A stretch of 64,000 nt of DNA from Anodontia alba (lineage: Eukaryota; Mollusca; Bivalvia; Lucinida; Lucinidae): contig OZ024837.1 in the NCBI GenBank assembly GCA_964016985.1, positions 36,648,591 to 36,712,590 on the forward strand, written 5' to 3'. The position numbers and the translations under genes are program-made. Of the stretch, positions 53,901-59,620 are shown in pieces (position 1 is the first letter of the stretch; each line of letters starts with the position of its first letter). Below the pieces are notes generated by a model that worked only from the letters and a program-made list of their open reading frames with translations, was not told the DNA's origin and searched no databases.

Positions 53901-55708
53901 CATTACGCACAGTACGCATGTGCGTAACATACGTAAGAAAAATATTTATTATAAAGTATCATCAGTTACATAAAATATGTTGCTTCTTTACCATAGGGGC
54001 TGTTCTTAAAGGAAAGAATTTGCTCGCTGTAGGCAAATTCTTTCCTTTAATAATAGCCACTTTTTTTGAAAGCTGTACTAGGCATAGTTTTCAACATGGT
54101 TTCTAAGTGTGTGAAAAAATAATACCGTTCTGGCTACGTGTCTGATGTCCACTGTCCTCAAATAGGGGTTTCTGTGTAAAATTAAAACAAAAATGGCAAA
54201 AAAAGCAGATCGTAATGAGACGGCTCATTAAGAGCCGCCTCAGCTGGGTCTACACTGTTAACACAGACCTCTAATTTACAAAAACCGTAAGTCACCAAGA
54301 AACAACATCCGGAAAGTCTCTCGCTCTCTTGCTCTCTTATATACAAGAGCACATCGGTAACCAAATAAAAAGACATCCGGGCAACCTGGTCCCGGAAATA
54401 CTATGATCATTGGAAAATGTAGATATATCGTTGAACAGCAAAGGACCTGCGCAGTCAGCGCGGAAATGCAGATTGATCAGAACCTCCGTTGTTTGCCCAT
54501 CTCGATAACCGATTTTCAAAAGGAACTACCCCGTTCTTTTGAAAAACTTCAACGGATCGATGTTGGTACAGTTTCTTGGCACATGCGTTAATAGCTGAAA
54601 CACTAACGGTATACACCTTATAAATACAAGAATAAACATCATTCGGAACCTCTCGGTCTTTTACGCAGAGTACGTTCTAGCCGCTACTATTGGATGGCAG
54701 AAAGTTTACGTTTATCGGACAGTATAAATTCCCGATGTTCTTGGGGTTTTTTTTGTTGTTGTTTTTTTTTTTTTTTTGTTTTTTTGTTTTTTTTTCGGGG
54801 TGGGGGGGGGGTGTTTTTTGTTGTTGTTGTTGTTTTTCTCTCCGAGATATAAAGCAGTTTCATTCGTCAAAAGTTTCTTTTCAGAAGGGATTCTCATTGA
54901 GAGATCATTTAAATATCATAACCAAACTAGATAAAAGTAGGTGTAAAAGTAGTCACCATAAAGCAATATTACGGTTGCGCACGCGCCTGCCGATATAAAA
55001 AAATATCTTTGTCTTAGAAAAAGCAGTCGGATTGCCTCTTAAAGCTGTATTTTAAAACACTAGATAAAATTTACAATTAAATATTAACCAGAATGAATTT
55101 ATTATCCAAATAAAGTTGGCTCGAATCATTTGGGCCAATGGAACAGGAAATGTTTTCATTCATGTTTGGTCACGTGGCATAATAACCTTGTGATCGCGGG
55201 CTCAGTAGCCCGAATGGAAACAATAACACTGAAAAGGTCTATATTCTTTTTGTACTTCGCTTTTGAGTGTAAAAGTGACAAAAAAAAACGGTATACAATG
55301 ATAGTTTTTAACAAGTAAGTTTTTATTTACATTGACAGTGAATTCTCATTACAACGGCAGTATTTGTTCCAAAAGATGTTTGCACTGAAATGAATTTGCT
55401 ATTGTAAGGAATCTTTAATGAGCAGAATGATAAGAAGGCCATGGTTTTATTCTTATTTTCTCGTAGAACATGTTTATGACATTTGTTATAATCTCCCACG
55501 CGATTCTAACAAGTATCTCGGCGATTCTAACAAATATTAAAAGGATTTCTTGAAGTATTATAAATATAATGTTCTTGCATAATTTCTGCTTAACTGTCAC
55601 ATCTTGAACGAAGGTTTCGTGCCCGTCTAATATTTAGTCGTTGCATCGAGTGTCGGTATAAAAAGGTTGACAATACATGTGTATAAAGTACTTACTTGAT
55701 ACATCCAT
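26683..55708 (-). CDS. small four-helix membrane protein, TMEM272-like, four exons
   Basis: Exons on the minus strand: 55696-55708 (ATG), 53232-53297, 31518-31706, 26683-26873 (TGA region stop at 26683-26685). All three introns are phase 1 with GT-AG borders, giving 459 nt and about 152 residues. Four hydrophobic segments are visible: INVVTILGMLLVIAKIVV; IPIYVIVPGGMLVFLPFLVW; VVILVGCFCFAWTICG; IDWILIGGVVVIGLPVLCCH. The CP-x-x-x-LIPIY motif after helix 1 and the G-x-VWIF motif after helix 3 are what I associate with TMEM272-like proteins expanded in invertebrates; their function is unknown. Intron 2 holds the satellite array. The family call is from memory, the exon chain from splice sites and phase. 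Confidence 0.72.
26889..27169 (+). mobile_element. CATTACG MITE, copy 5, beside the exon 4 acceptor
   Basis: Ends CATTACAAAAACACGCC and TTTTTGTGATG. Only 15 intron bases separate it from the exon, so the branch point probably lies in the MITE. Confidence 0.88.
27186..27560. mobile_element. family K MITE, diverged
   Basis: GATACACTTTCACGGGGGGA and GTTTTGCCTCCCTTCTTAAT, with a later TTTGTCTCCCTTGTAATATG. Confidence 0.5.
27563..27634 (-). pseudogene. broken copy of TMEM272-like exon 4
   Basis: The acceptor TTCTTTTAG is kept but the first 19 exon bases are missing; then ATGCCAGTGAAGTTCAACAT, matching exon 4, with an in-frame stop. Confidence 0.7.
27690..28225. mobile_element. family K MITE, split by a CATTACG MITE
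   Basis: Left part GGCAACTCTGTAAAAATTGT; right part GGTCTACACAGACAGGAAAG and GTCTTCCTTGTAAAACATAA. Confidence 0.5.
27758..28026 (-). mobile_element. CATTACG MITE, copy 6
   Basis: Reversed; CATCACAAAAACATACC to GCGTGTTTTCGTAATG. The hairpin is disrupted (GCCGTTAGAACCGCCTTGCC). Confidence 0.85.
28228..28321 (-). pseudogene. broken copy of TMEM272-like exon 4
   Basis: TTTTCTTTAG acceptor, then GTACAGTTTGGATATTTCC, as in exon 4, with a TAA codon 17 codons in. Together with 27563 it makes a triplicated exon. Confidence 0.78.
28360..28510. mobile_element. family K MITE fragment
   Basis: GATACACTTTAAGGGGCAGC and TTTTTCCTCCCTTTTAAAAA, inner part degraded. Confidence 0.45.
28515..28720. mobile_element. 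hairpin MITE, family E
   Basis: GGGACAGGCAGGCTTTAGCA to GTCCCAATATTTAGGGTAAA; one arm of the palindrome is shortened. Confidence 0.65.
28810..29014 (+). mobile_element. TTAA-type MITE, family B (ends mutated)
   Basis: CAACCCTTGTCATGCTGAAT to GCTCAGCAGGACTAGTGTTA; intact centre GATCAGTTGGCTTCTGAAGA. Confidence 0.8.
29148..29390. mobile_element. hairpin MITE, family J
   Basis: GAGGTTATAAAACTTTTTTC to CATGTAAAAAGTTTTATGGC; central GCCAACAATAGTTGGC. Confidence 0.78.
29420..29720. mobile_element. family K MITE fragment with T tract
   Basis: A poly-T run at about 29409-29426, then GGAGACAACTTTTGTGGCTT, CCCTTCTGAAAAGGGGAC and TGTCTCCCTTGGAAGTG. Confidence 0.5.
29982..30193. mobile_element. TA-flanked MITE, family F
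   Basis: TACACCACAACCTCTTTATA to TATAAAGAGGTTGTGGTGTA, perfect ends, inner stem TAGATTATATTGAAAA. Confidence 0.9.
30194..30410. mobile_element. hairpin MITE, family E
   Basis: Abuts the family F copy: TATTTACCATGTGTATTTGG to GACTTAGGGTAAATATGGTA; centre GAAAACAGTGTAGACCCAGA. Confidence 0.7.
30431..30711 (+). mobile_element. CATTACG MITE, copy 7
   Basis: Complete; core CCTCGATGAGG. Confidence 0.9.
30836..31446. mobile_element. TA-flanked MITE, family M, containing a SINE A
   Basis: TACAGTCGACTCTCGTTATC to ATAACGAGAGTCGACTGTA; same centre as 25724. Interrupted by the SINE at about 30935-31212. Confidence 0.88.
30935..31220 (+). mobile_element. 5'-truncated SINE A in family M
   Basis: Starts at AATGCGCGTCCGACTGGAGA, keeps the B box GGGTTCGACCCCC, ends CAACACAAACAAAACAAT. 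AAAACAAT is present on both sides, as a target duplication. Confidence 0.88.
31518..31706 (-). CDS. TMEM272-like exon 3
   Basis: The acceptor is TTTTTGTTCTGTAG and the donor ATGTG|gtgagt. It encodes GGINTGKCPLNDLIPIYVIV through helix 2, a short loop with LTQNETLQEM, and helix 3 to CFAWTIC. Phase 1 at both borders. Confidence 0.8.
31764..32505. other. TMEM272-like intron 2, palindrome remnants
   Basis: 31766-31850 has arms AGCGAAGATTCAGATCAGCA / complement-like TCTGATCAGTGTCTTCGCAG. The rest is unassigned. C-rich tract near 32425-32465. Confidence 0.4.
32510..33725 (-). repeat. tandem repeat, ~158-bp unit in two alternating forms
   Basis: About eight units, marked by TTTGGAATATTTTGATGGTA or its TTTTTATGATAC variant near 32531, 32697, 32852, 33010, 33171, 33330, 33488 and 33637. 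TGACAGTGATTATGCATTGA occurs in alternate units, so the higher unit is about 316 bp. Apparent open frames repeat with the unit and are not genes. Confidence 0.85.
33727..33794. repeat. homopolymer cluster G, T, A
   Basis: Runs of G, then T, then A in immediate succession; base counts here are probably unreliable. Confidence 0.8.
34016..35670 (+). repeat. ~50-bp minisatellite, 'GGTGCCTTGGAAAGCTG' unit, interrupted
   Basis: The dense part is 34990-35670, about a dozen units of TCATTATTTGTCCCTCATCT / CTTCTTACGGTGCCTTGGAA. Isolated units occur at 34016-34090 and 34395-34470, on either side of a CATTACG MITE. Several frames stay open across it, giving Leu/Cys/Ser-rich translations with no family resemblance. 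Confidence 0.8.
34094..34394 (+). mobile_element. CATTACG MITE, copy 8
   Basis: The left end has a small change (CATTACCAAACACGCC). A short duplication of CGAGTACCCACAATCTA lies in the right hairpin arm. Confidence 0.88.
34540..36010. repeat. inverted pair of a diverged repeat flanking the minisatellite
   Basis: CTGGCCGTTCTAAGGCGGTG at about 34680 resembles the complement of GGAACCGCCTTGGAACGGTC at about 35978. TTTGTGATTGTGATTGAGGC near 34930 resembles the complement near 35805. AAAGTGCTTTAAACCCCCGG (34648) is a phrase I associate with bivalve repeats. Arms are diverged. Confidence 0.5.
35855..35928. repeat. (GA)n microsatellite
   Basis: An uninterrupted AG run of about 74 bp. Confidence 0.95.
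36365..36644 (+). mobile_element. CATTACG MITE, copy 9
   Basis: Complete; core CCTCATCGAGG; the outermost bases of the left end differ (GATTACGAAACG). Confidence 0.88.
36807..37015 (+). mobile_element. CATTACG MITE, copy 10, hairpin half deleted
   Basis: The left arm stops at AGAACCGCCTCG and jumps to AAAATAATGTATACCCC; the right arm of the palindrome is absent. Confidence 0.88.
37225..37520. mobile_element. diverged hairpin MITE remnants
   Basis: AGCAGTGCAGACCGAGATCA with GCGGCGTCTGATCAGTC, and a half palindrome TTGATCTTGGTCTACATTGT near 37490. Confidence 0.5.
37588..37863 (-). mobile_element. CATTACG MITE, copy 11
   Basis: Reversed, complete; a few bases of the left hairpin arm are lost (AGAACCTCACCGAGGCGG). 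Confidence 0.88.
37900..38120. mobile_element. hairpin MITE, family E
   Basis: CTACTTACCATACTTCTCCT and CTACCTGCCGTTATGTC on the left; GATCTGGGTCTGGGTCTACT on the right. Confidence 0.6.
38121..38628. other. intron 2 sequence, T tract, tRNA-like complement
   Basis: A T-rich tract at 38138-38170. Near 38390 the complement reads GGTTCCAGGTTCGAATC, like a tRNA B box, possibly an old SINE on the minus strand. No exon seen. Confidence 0.35.
38629..38857. mobile_element. hairpin MITE, family L
   Basis: AGCCCAGTTCGAAACTAACG to CTTTGAACAAATGGGCA, stem GAATAGCTTTTGCA / complement. Confidence 0.7.
38862..38926. repeat. (GA)n microsatellite
   Basis: An uninterrupted GA run of about 65 bp directly after the family L copy. 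Confidence 0.95.
39085..39290. mobile_element. family K MITE
   Basis: GGATAAACTGCACTTTCAGG, GGAAAGCATTTGCTCCCGGA and CAAAAATGTCTCCCTTAACA. Confidence 0.55.
39430..39658. mobile_element. damaged family G MITE and neighbouring small transposon
   Basis: GTGGGTACTCATTAGAAG with a broken partner arm, then ATTAAGACCGCTCC / CCAAAGGTGGTCTTAATAGC as at 12865-13025. Confidence 0.5.
39659..39864. mobile_element. TA-flanked MITE, family F, reversed
   Basis: TACACCACAACTTCTGTTGG to AAAAGGTTGTAATGTA; palindrome TATTGAAAAATGACCATGGT intact. Confidence 0.85.
40133..40332. other. assembly gap (200 N)
   Basis: Exactly 200 N. The right side opens directly in the satellite, the left side is not satellite. The true array length and its left border are unknown. 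Confidence 0.99.
40333..51822. repeat. satellite DNA, 162-163-bp monomer, about 70 copies
   Basis: Head-to-tail monomers starting CTCATGTGCCCATTTTCCAT and passing through GTCCTAGAGTGAGGATATGA, TTTCGAAAACTTTTCAGAAA and CACCGCGGACCTGGGGAACT. Successive starts (41142, 41305, 41468, 41630, 41792, 41954) give the period. Most copies are nearly identical; the last six or so, from about 50890, are clearly diverged. The array lies in intron 2 of the minus-strand TMEM272-like gene. The unit is 54 codons long, so accidental open frames recur; indels break them and they should not be annotated as genes. Confidence 0.98.
51823..52100. other. single-copy-looking spacer after the satellite
   Basis: No repeat unit or exon recognised. 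Confidence 0.4.
52100..52330. promoter_or_regulatory. cluster of heat-shock-element-like motifs in degenerate repeats
   Basis: Three perfect TTCnnGAAnnTTC triads at 52154-52166, 52219-52231 and 52301-52313, with partial ones between (CAGAATGTTCT near 52178). They lie in a degenerate short repeat, so they may be a by-product of amplification, not a regulatory site. Confidence 0.3.
52385..53062 (-). repeat. ~59-bp minisatellite with a splice-donor consensus per unit
   Basis: About eleven units. On the minus strand a unit contains TTCTAGAGGTAAGTTTC and TTCACAATAGGATTGTC. GAGGTAAGT is the ideal 5' splice site, and the strand is that of the TMEM272-like gene. It begins about 170 bp downstream of exon 2. 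Confidence 0.82.
53168..53200. repeat. C homopolymer tract
   Basis: C runs with few interruptions, 30 bp from the exon 2 donor on the intron side. Confidence 0.85.
53232..53297 (-). CDS. TMEM272-like exon 2
   Basis: The acceptor is TTCATTTATTACAG and the donor GTTGTTG|gtaagt, phase 1 on both sides. It encodes KVAINVVTILGMLLVIAKIV, the first membrane helix. Confidence 0.75.
53636..53860. mobile_element. family K MITE
   Basis: AAGGGTAATGGATAGACTTT, then CCCTTCTGAAAAAGGTCTAC and its partner TAGATCCCTTTTCAAATG. Confidence 0.6.
53990..54070. repeat. isolated hairpin sharing the family K core
   Basis: AAAGGAAAGAATTTGCTCGC facing GGCAAATTCTTTCCTTTAAT, in flanks unlike the K copies. Confidence 0.6.
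54071..55333. other. intron 1 of the TMEM272-like gene, no exon seen
   Basis: Contains diverged palindrome pieces (54225-54260; 54440-54500) and T/G homopolymers at 54745-54800. Confidence 0.4.
55334..55674. mobile_element. TA-type MITE, family I, without the TTAA insert
   Basis: GACAGTGAATTCTCATTACA to AAAAAGGTTGACAATA. GTTCTTGCATAATTTCTGCT and TAACTGTCAC are adjacent here, the unoccupied form of the site filled at 20029. Confidence 0.8.
55696..55708 (-). CDS. TMEM272-like exon 1, start codon
   Basis: ATGGATGTATCAA|gtaagt encodes MDVS plus one base; the next exon completes an Asn codon in the same frame. An AG at 55787-55788 (TTTTACTCAG) could mark a 5' UTR exon border. Short, so dependent on the rest of the gene model. 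Confidence 0.6.
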
Positions 55709-56121
55709 ATTGTTAAGGTCCGAAGACAACTACTGCTGTGAAGTCGCAGTAATAAACAAGACTTCTTTGGGGCACAACTCGTTCACCTGAGTAAAACATC
55801 CATTACATATCTGCAGATGCTATGCAACAATTTCCCCAATATTGCCACAGTAACTAATCAAATTAGTGGATAGTCTTCAAAAAAATGTCAAAGGTCAACC
55901 TAGTATCATTTGGACAAATTCGGCAAACCTCGCGTTCCTAATGTTAAATAACAATGGTCCATTTTAGAGTTTTCTTGGTTCTGAAGAAGACAATTTTTAA
56001 GCGTATTGTTTTTTTACTATATATGGGCATGAACACCATAACGGTGCAAAACCAATAAACTAAATTCTCAATCCAACATTTGGTAAAGCTTTGCCCTGTT
56101 GTTTCAGTGAAATTGACCGCA

Positions 56122-56383
56122 CACAACGAAAACACGCCTATTCAAAATTTTACAATCAAAAGGAAAATTTAGATAAAAAATCTGATATTTTCCATATTTC
56201 TGTTCAATAGATTGTTGGTACTCGTTAGAACCGCCTCGGCGAGGTGGTTCTAACGAGTACCCACAATCTATGTTTTTTTAGCAGAAATAAGAAAATTAAT
56301 GTCTATCCCTGTAAAATCCAGTTTTACTATATAAAAGTGGGGTTTAAGGGGGTCAAAACTATATAGGCGTGTTTTTCGTGATG
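56122..56383 (+). mobile_element. CATTACG MITE, copy 12
   Basis: The first bases are altered (ACAACGAAAACACGCC). Several small deletions in the left half; the hairpin is intact except one arm position (GGCGAGGTGG). Confidence 0.88.
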
Positions 56384-56712
56384 CTGGTTTTATATGTGTA
56401 CAAAGCACAAGGGGGATAAAGTTTGGATTATAACAAGGATTTTGCTACGTCGATCATATATATTGTAGATTTCAATCATTAGTCTTCAATGCATTTTGAG
56501 AAAGTGATGTTTCAAACTTCCGCTATAGAAACTGTATAGAGAAGCAAATCTGACCTTGCTGTCAAAACTTGAAAGTTCCATATAGGTTGCTATTTGTTCA
56601 AATTTGGTAAAACTCCCGTCCCTGATGCTATTTACCAATATCCAGCTACAAAGTTTGGCCTTGCCATAAAAAGGTCAAAGGTCAACACAGGATCATGACT
56701 TGAAAACCTAAA
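56384..56712. other. unassigned stretch
   Basis: Text such as GGTCAAAGGTCAAC recurs at 55890 and 56690, suggesting an old repeat. No exon seen. Confidence 0.35.
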
Positions 56713-56933
56713 TTAACCCTGGTCCTGCTGAACCCGGATTTATCTTGCCTTTGCAAACAGTGTAGATCCAGATCAGTTGGCTTCTGAGAAGCCAACTGAT
56801 CAGGATCTGCACTGTTTGCAATTCAGAGTGTGAATTTATATTAACAATCTGGATCAAGTAATTTGATTGCTGAAGATGCTGAAGATTTAAAGTGGACGTG
56901 GCATCTTAATAAACTCAGCATGGAAAGGGTTAA
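56713..56933 (-). mobile_element. TTAA-flanked MITE, family B
   Basis: TTAACCCTGGTCCTGCTGAA to CAGCATGGAAAGGGTTAA; centre GATCAGTTGGCTTCTGAGAA. Confidence 0.85.
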
Positions 56934-57894
56934 TGTACCGGATCTACTCTTCCTAATGCTCTATACACGCCTCAACTTAAAAGCAATATATGGTTTATAT
57001 GGCCTTTGATCAGTGGACGGTGACTATTTTTACAATAGTTTTCCAATTCCCCTTTCACATGAGCCTCCAAACGAATTTGGTTGGAATCGGCCCAGCAATT
57101 TCAGAGATGATGTCGTTTAAAGAAATGAACAGATTGCGATCCTAGGCCTCAGCTCAGGTGAGCTGAAAATGTTTATAAGTCAGAACACTTTTGTTATCTG
57201 AATATTATATGGATCACGTCTTTGAATGTTTGTTTTGTTTGTTTATAATAAGGTTTGAAGCAGTTTTATAAATCAACGGTTTTATGGGCATGTTAACATA
57301 ACTGTTGAATTGAAAGTAAATCAGACAGCTTCAAGTACCTAACCTAAATATTTGAACACAAAACATGAGCACACAGTGTAGACCCAGATCAAAGAAGCAG
57401 TATTATCAGCCTGAGGGTTTGTACTGTTGCAATTTTGTCTCAATATTATAAACTCATCAGAGAAAGTCAAACAGACTGGACAAAAATTTAGGATAAGGAC
57501 AAGTGTAGTAATTTTATGACCATTCCAAAAGCCAAATCTAAATTGCTTGAAATTTTACCTAAAATAAATAAATGATTCACGAGCATGCACATTAACCAGC
57601 CGACTGGTCCAGAAGTTTCACATATATACAATATCCCCTTTACATTGTATAGTAGTGAAACGCGTTTAGAAAAATTAAATTTGAGCTAGTTTGGGGCAAT
57701 CTTGTGTTTAATTATTTTACGGTTATAGTGGATTGCCTATTTCTAATCAGTGTTTTTACAGTCCACTTGCAAAAAAAACATGGCTCCTTCGCTATCCAAA
57801 GAGCGCCCAGCGAACACTGACGAGGCTTTGCGCAAGCTCGGTCCGATCTGGTTTCCCTCAGCGCTATATCCGAAGCTACCATATTTACCCTAAG
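56934..57894. other. unassigned sequence with a family E remnant
   Basis: 57345-57520 keeps GCACACAGTGTAGACCCAGA and a fragment of the partner arm. The open frame around 57733 is not supported by any splice or family signal. Confidence 0.35.
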
Positions 57895-58345
57895 TACAAT
57901 CGAACTTCAATGGCTCGAACATCTTTGGGACCATGGAAATTTGTTCGAAATATGGGTAGTTCGCGCCACTAAGGGTTAATCATGGCGCCAGGTCAGGAAG
58001 CAAATAGCGATAATTTAGGGAAATCTTTTCGATTTTCTATACAATAATTGTATGTTAAGTGTAAATAGAATCGCCTCAGTGAGGCGATTCTAATGAGTAC
58101 ACATAACATACAATTTCATGATAAAATACAAAAAAAAAATCTCTAAAATATTTTTATCCCGAGCTGTCTGATGAATTTCGTAGGTACTCAGAAGCCATCA
58201 TGGTAAACGAGCCATCGGTGTTCTAGCTATTAAGGTTCAACTGTATTCGGACAGACAGGTCCGGGCAAACAGTGTAAACACAGATCAGATGCTGCAAAAC
58301 GCGGCATCTGATCAGTGTCTACATTGTTTGCCACTCATCCAGCAT
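57875..58345. mobile_element. hairpin MITE, family E, split by family H
   Basis: CCATATTTACCCTAAG before 57895 and TTCGGACAGACAGGTCCGGG after 58245 rejoin across TA; palindrome GCAAACAGTGTAAACACAGA / GTGTCTACATTGTTTGCC. Confidence 0.75.
57895..58245. mobile_element. TA-flanked MITE, family H, nested in family E
   Basis: TACAATCGAACTTCAATGGC to TTAAGGTTCAACTGTA; core GAATCGCCTCAGTGAGGCGA. Confidence 0.85.
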
Positions 58346-58617
58346 ATTTAGACAGAATACCACAGTCACGACAAACAAAAAGGAGAGTGAAGGAAAACAA
58401 TGACAAAACAAACGCCACACTGTATTGCATATATATATATATATTATTTGTGTTTACTTGTAATGTTTCATTAATGAGGGAGAAGACTGAACACATATTT
58501 GCTACTTGGACCAGCATCGGAATTAAGAGCATGGTTTCGACCGAGTGAAACTAGTATAAGCTCACACTATTTCTTTTTTCATTTTGGTTTAAACAATATT
58601 TTATTTCTAACAATTGA

Positions 58618-58905
58618 TTGTGTTGGGGTTTAACGACACGTCAACCCTTATGGGTCACATTGTGTCGTCTCCTAGAGAAAGGGAGAAAAGAGATAGAAGA
58701 GATAGTTGAGGAGATGAAAGAGAGGGATAGGGAAGAAAGAGGAACAGGACTGAAATAAAGGAAACAGAAGAAGTAAAAACATTCCGCTCTCCCTTTATTT
58801 GCTACAAGGATAGCAAGCCTAACCCAACTGTAAGCCAGTATCAGTTCGACGCCCTGGTGACGTAAGATACACATCTTCGCCACATCCGACCACCCCCTTA
58901 TTTCT
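58618..58905 (-). mobile_element. SINE-like family B-tail, reverse orientation
   Basis: TTGTGTTGGGGTTTAACGAC at its 3' end; GA-rich middle; ACCACCCCCTT region at its 5' end. Confidence 0.78.
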
Positions 58906-59029
58906 AGCAAACATCGCATACAAGTACATATTAGAATTTGCTGCTGACCATCCCAAGGTTGTTCCTCTGTTGGTTCAATTTTGTTTGCATTTTGGTTATT
59001 GCACCTGCGTTGCAGTATCTTGATTTGTT

Positions 59030-59062
59030 TCTTTTTTTTTTTTTCTTTTTTTTTTTTTTGTT

Positions 59063-59097
<35 letters not shown>

Positions 59098-59119
59098 CTT
59101 CTTCTTCTTCTTCTTCTTT
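59030..59119. repeat. poly-T tract and (CTT)n
   Basis: T runs over about 65 bp followed by TTCTTCTTCTTCTTC. Confidence 0.9.
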
Positions 59120-59267
59120 CGATGCTTCGGGAAGTCAGTGCTGCATGATTGTTATCTTACCTCGGAAATATTATAATGATTATTTATCTTTCTGTGAATT
59201 TTCAGACCCAGTCATTCAAATAATTAATTGTCCAGTCCTCTAGATACAGCATCTTTGTGCTGTTTTA

Positions 59268-59605
59268 TTTTTCAACCAAAACGTATAGAATTTTCTTATG
59301 TCTCTGGCAAAACATTTATTGCAGGTACTCATTAACCCACTGTAGTCTGGAGACCCCTAAAAGGGTAATTGGCAAACAGTGCAGACCCTAATCAGACGCC
59401 GCGTTCTGCGGCGTCTGATCAGGATCTCCACTGTTTGCAAATAGTTCAACCATTTTTCTATAAGAATATCTAAATCTCATAGCCTGACATACCTAAAATC
59501 GAAATTAGAATCGTCAATATATAGTGTGCGAGAGTTCATTCAGTCCACAATGGGTTAAACGCACATTGCCGAGACGATATGAAAAATATAGCTCTTGATA
59601 CTCCT
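59268..59605. mobile_element. family G MITE remnant split by a TTAA element
   Basis: AACCAAAACGTATAGAATTT and GCAGGTACTCA precede the insert; ACGCACATTGCCGAGACG follows it. Confidence 0.5.
59332..59558. mobile_element. TTAA-flanked MITE, family C
   Basis: TTAACCCACTGTAGTCTGGA to CAGTCCACAATGGGTTAA; perfect core GACGCCGCGTTCTGCGGCGT. Confidence 0.87.
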
Positions 59606-59620
59606 CTTCTGGAGCCCTGC

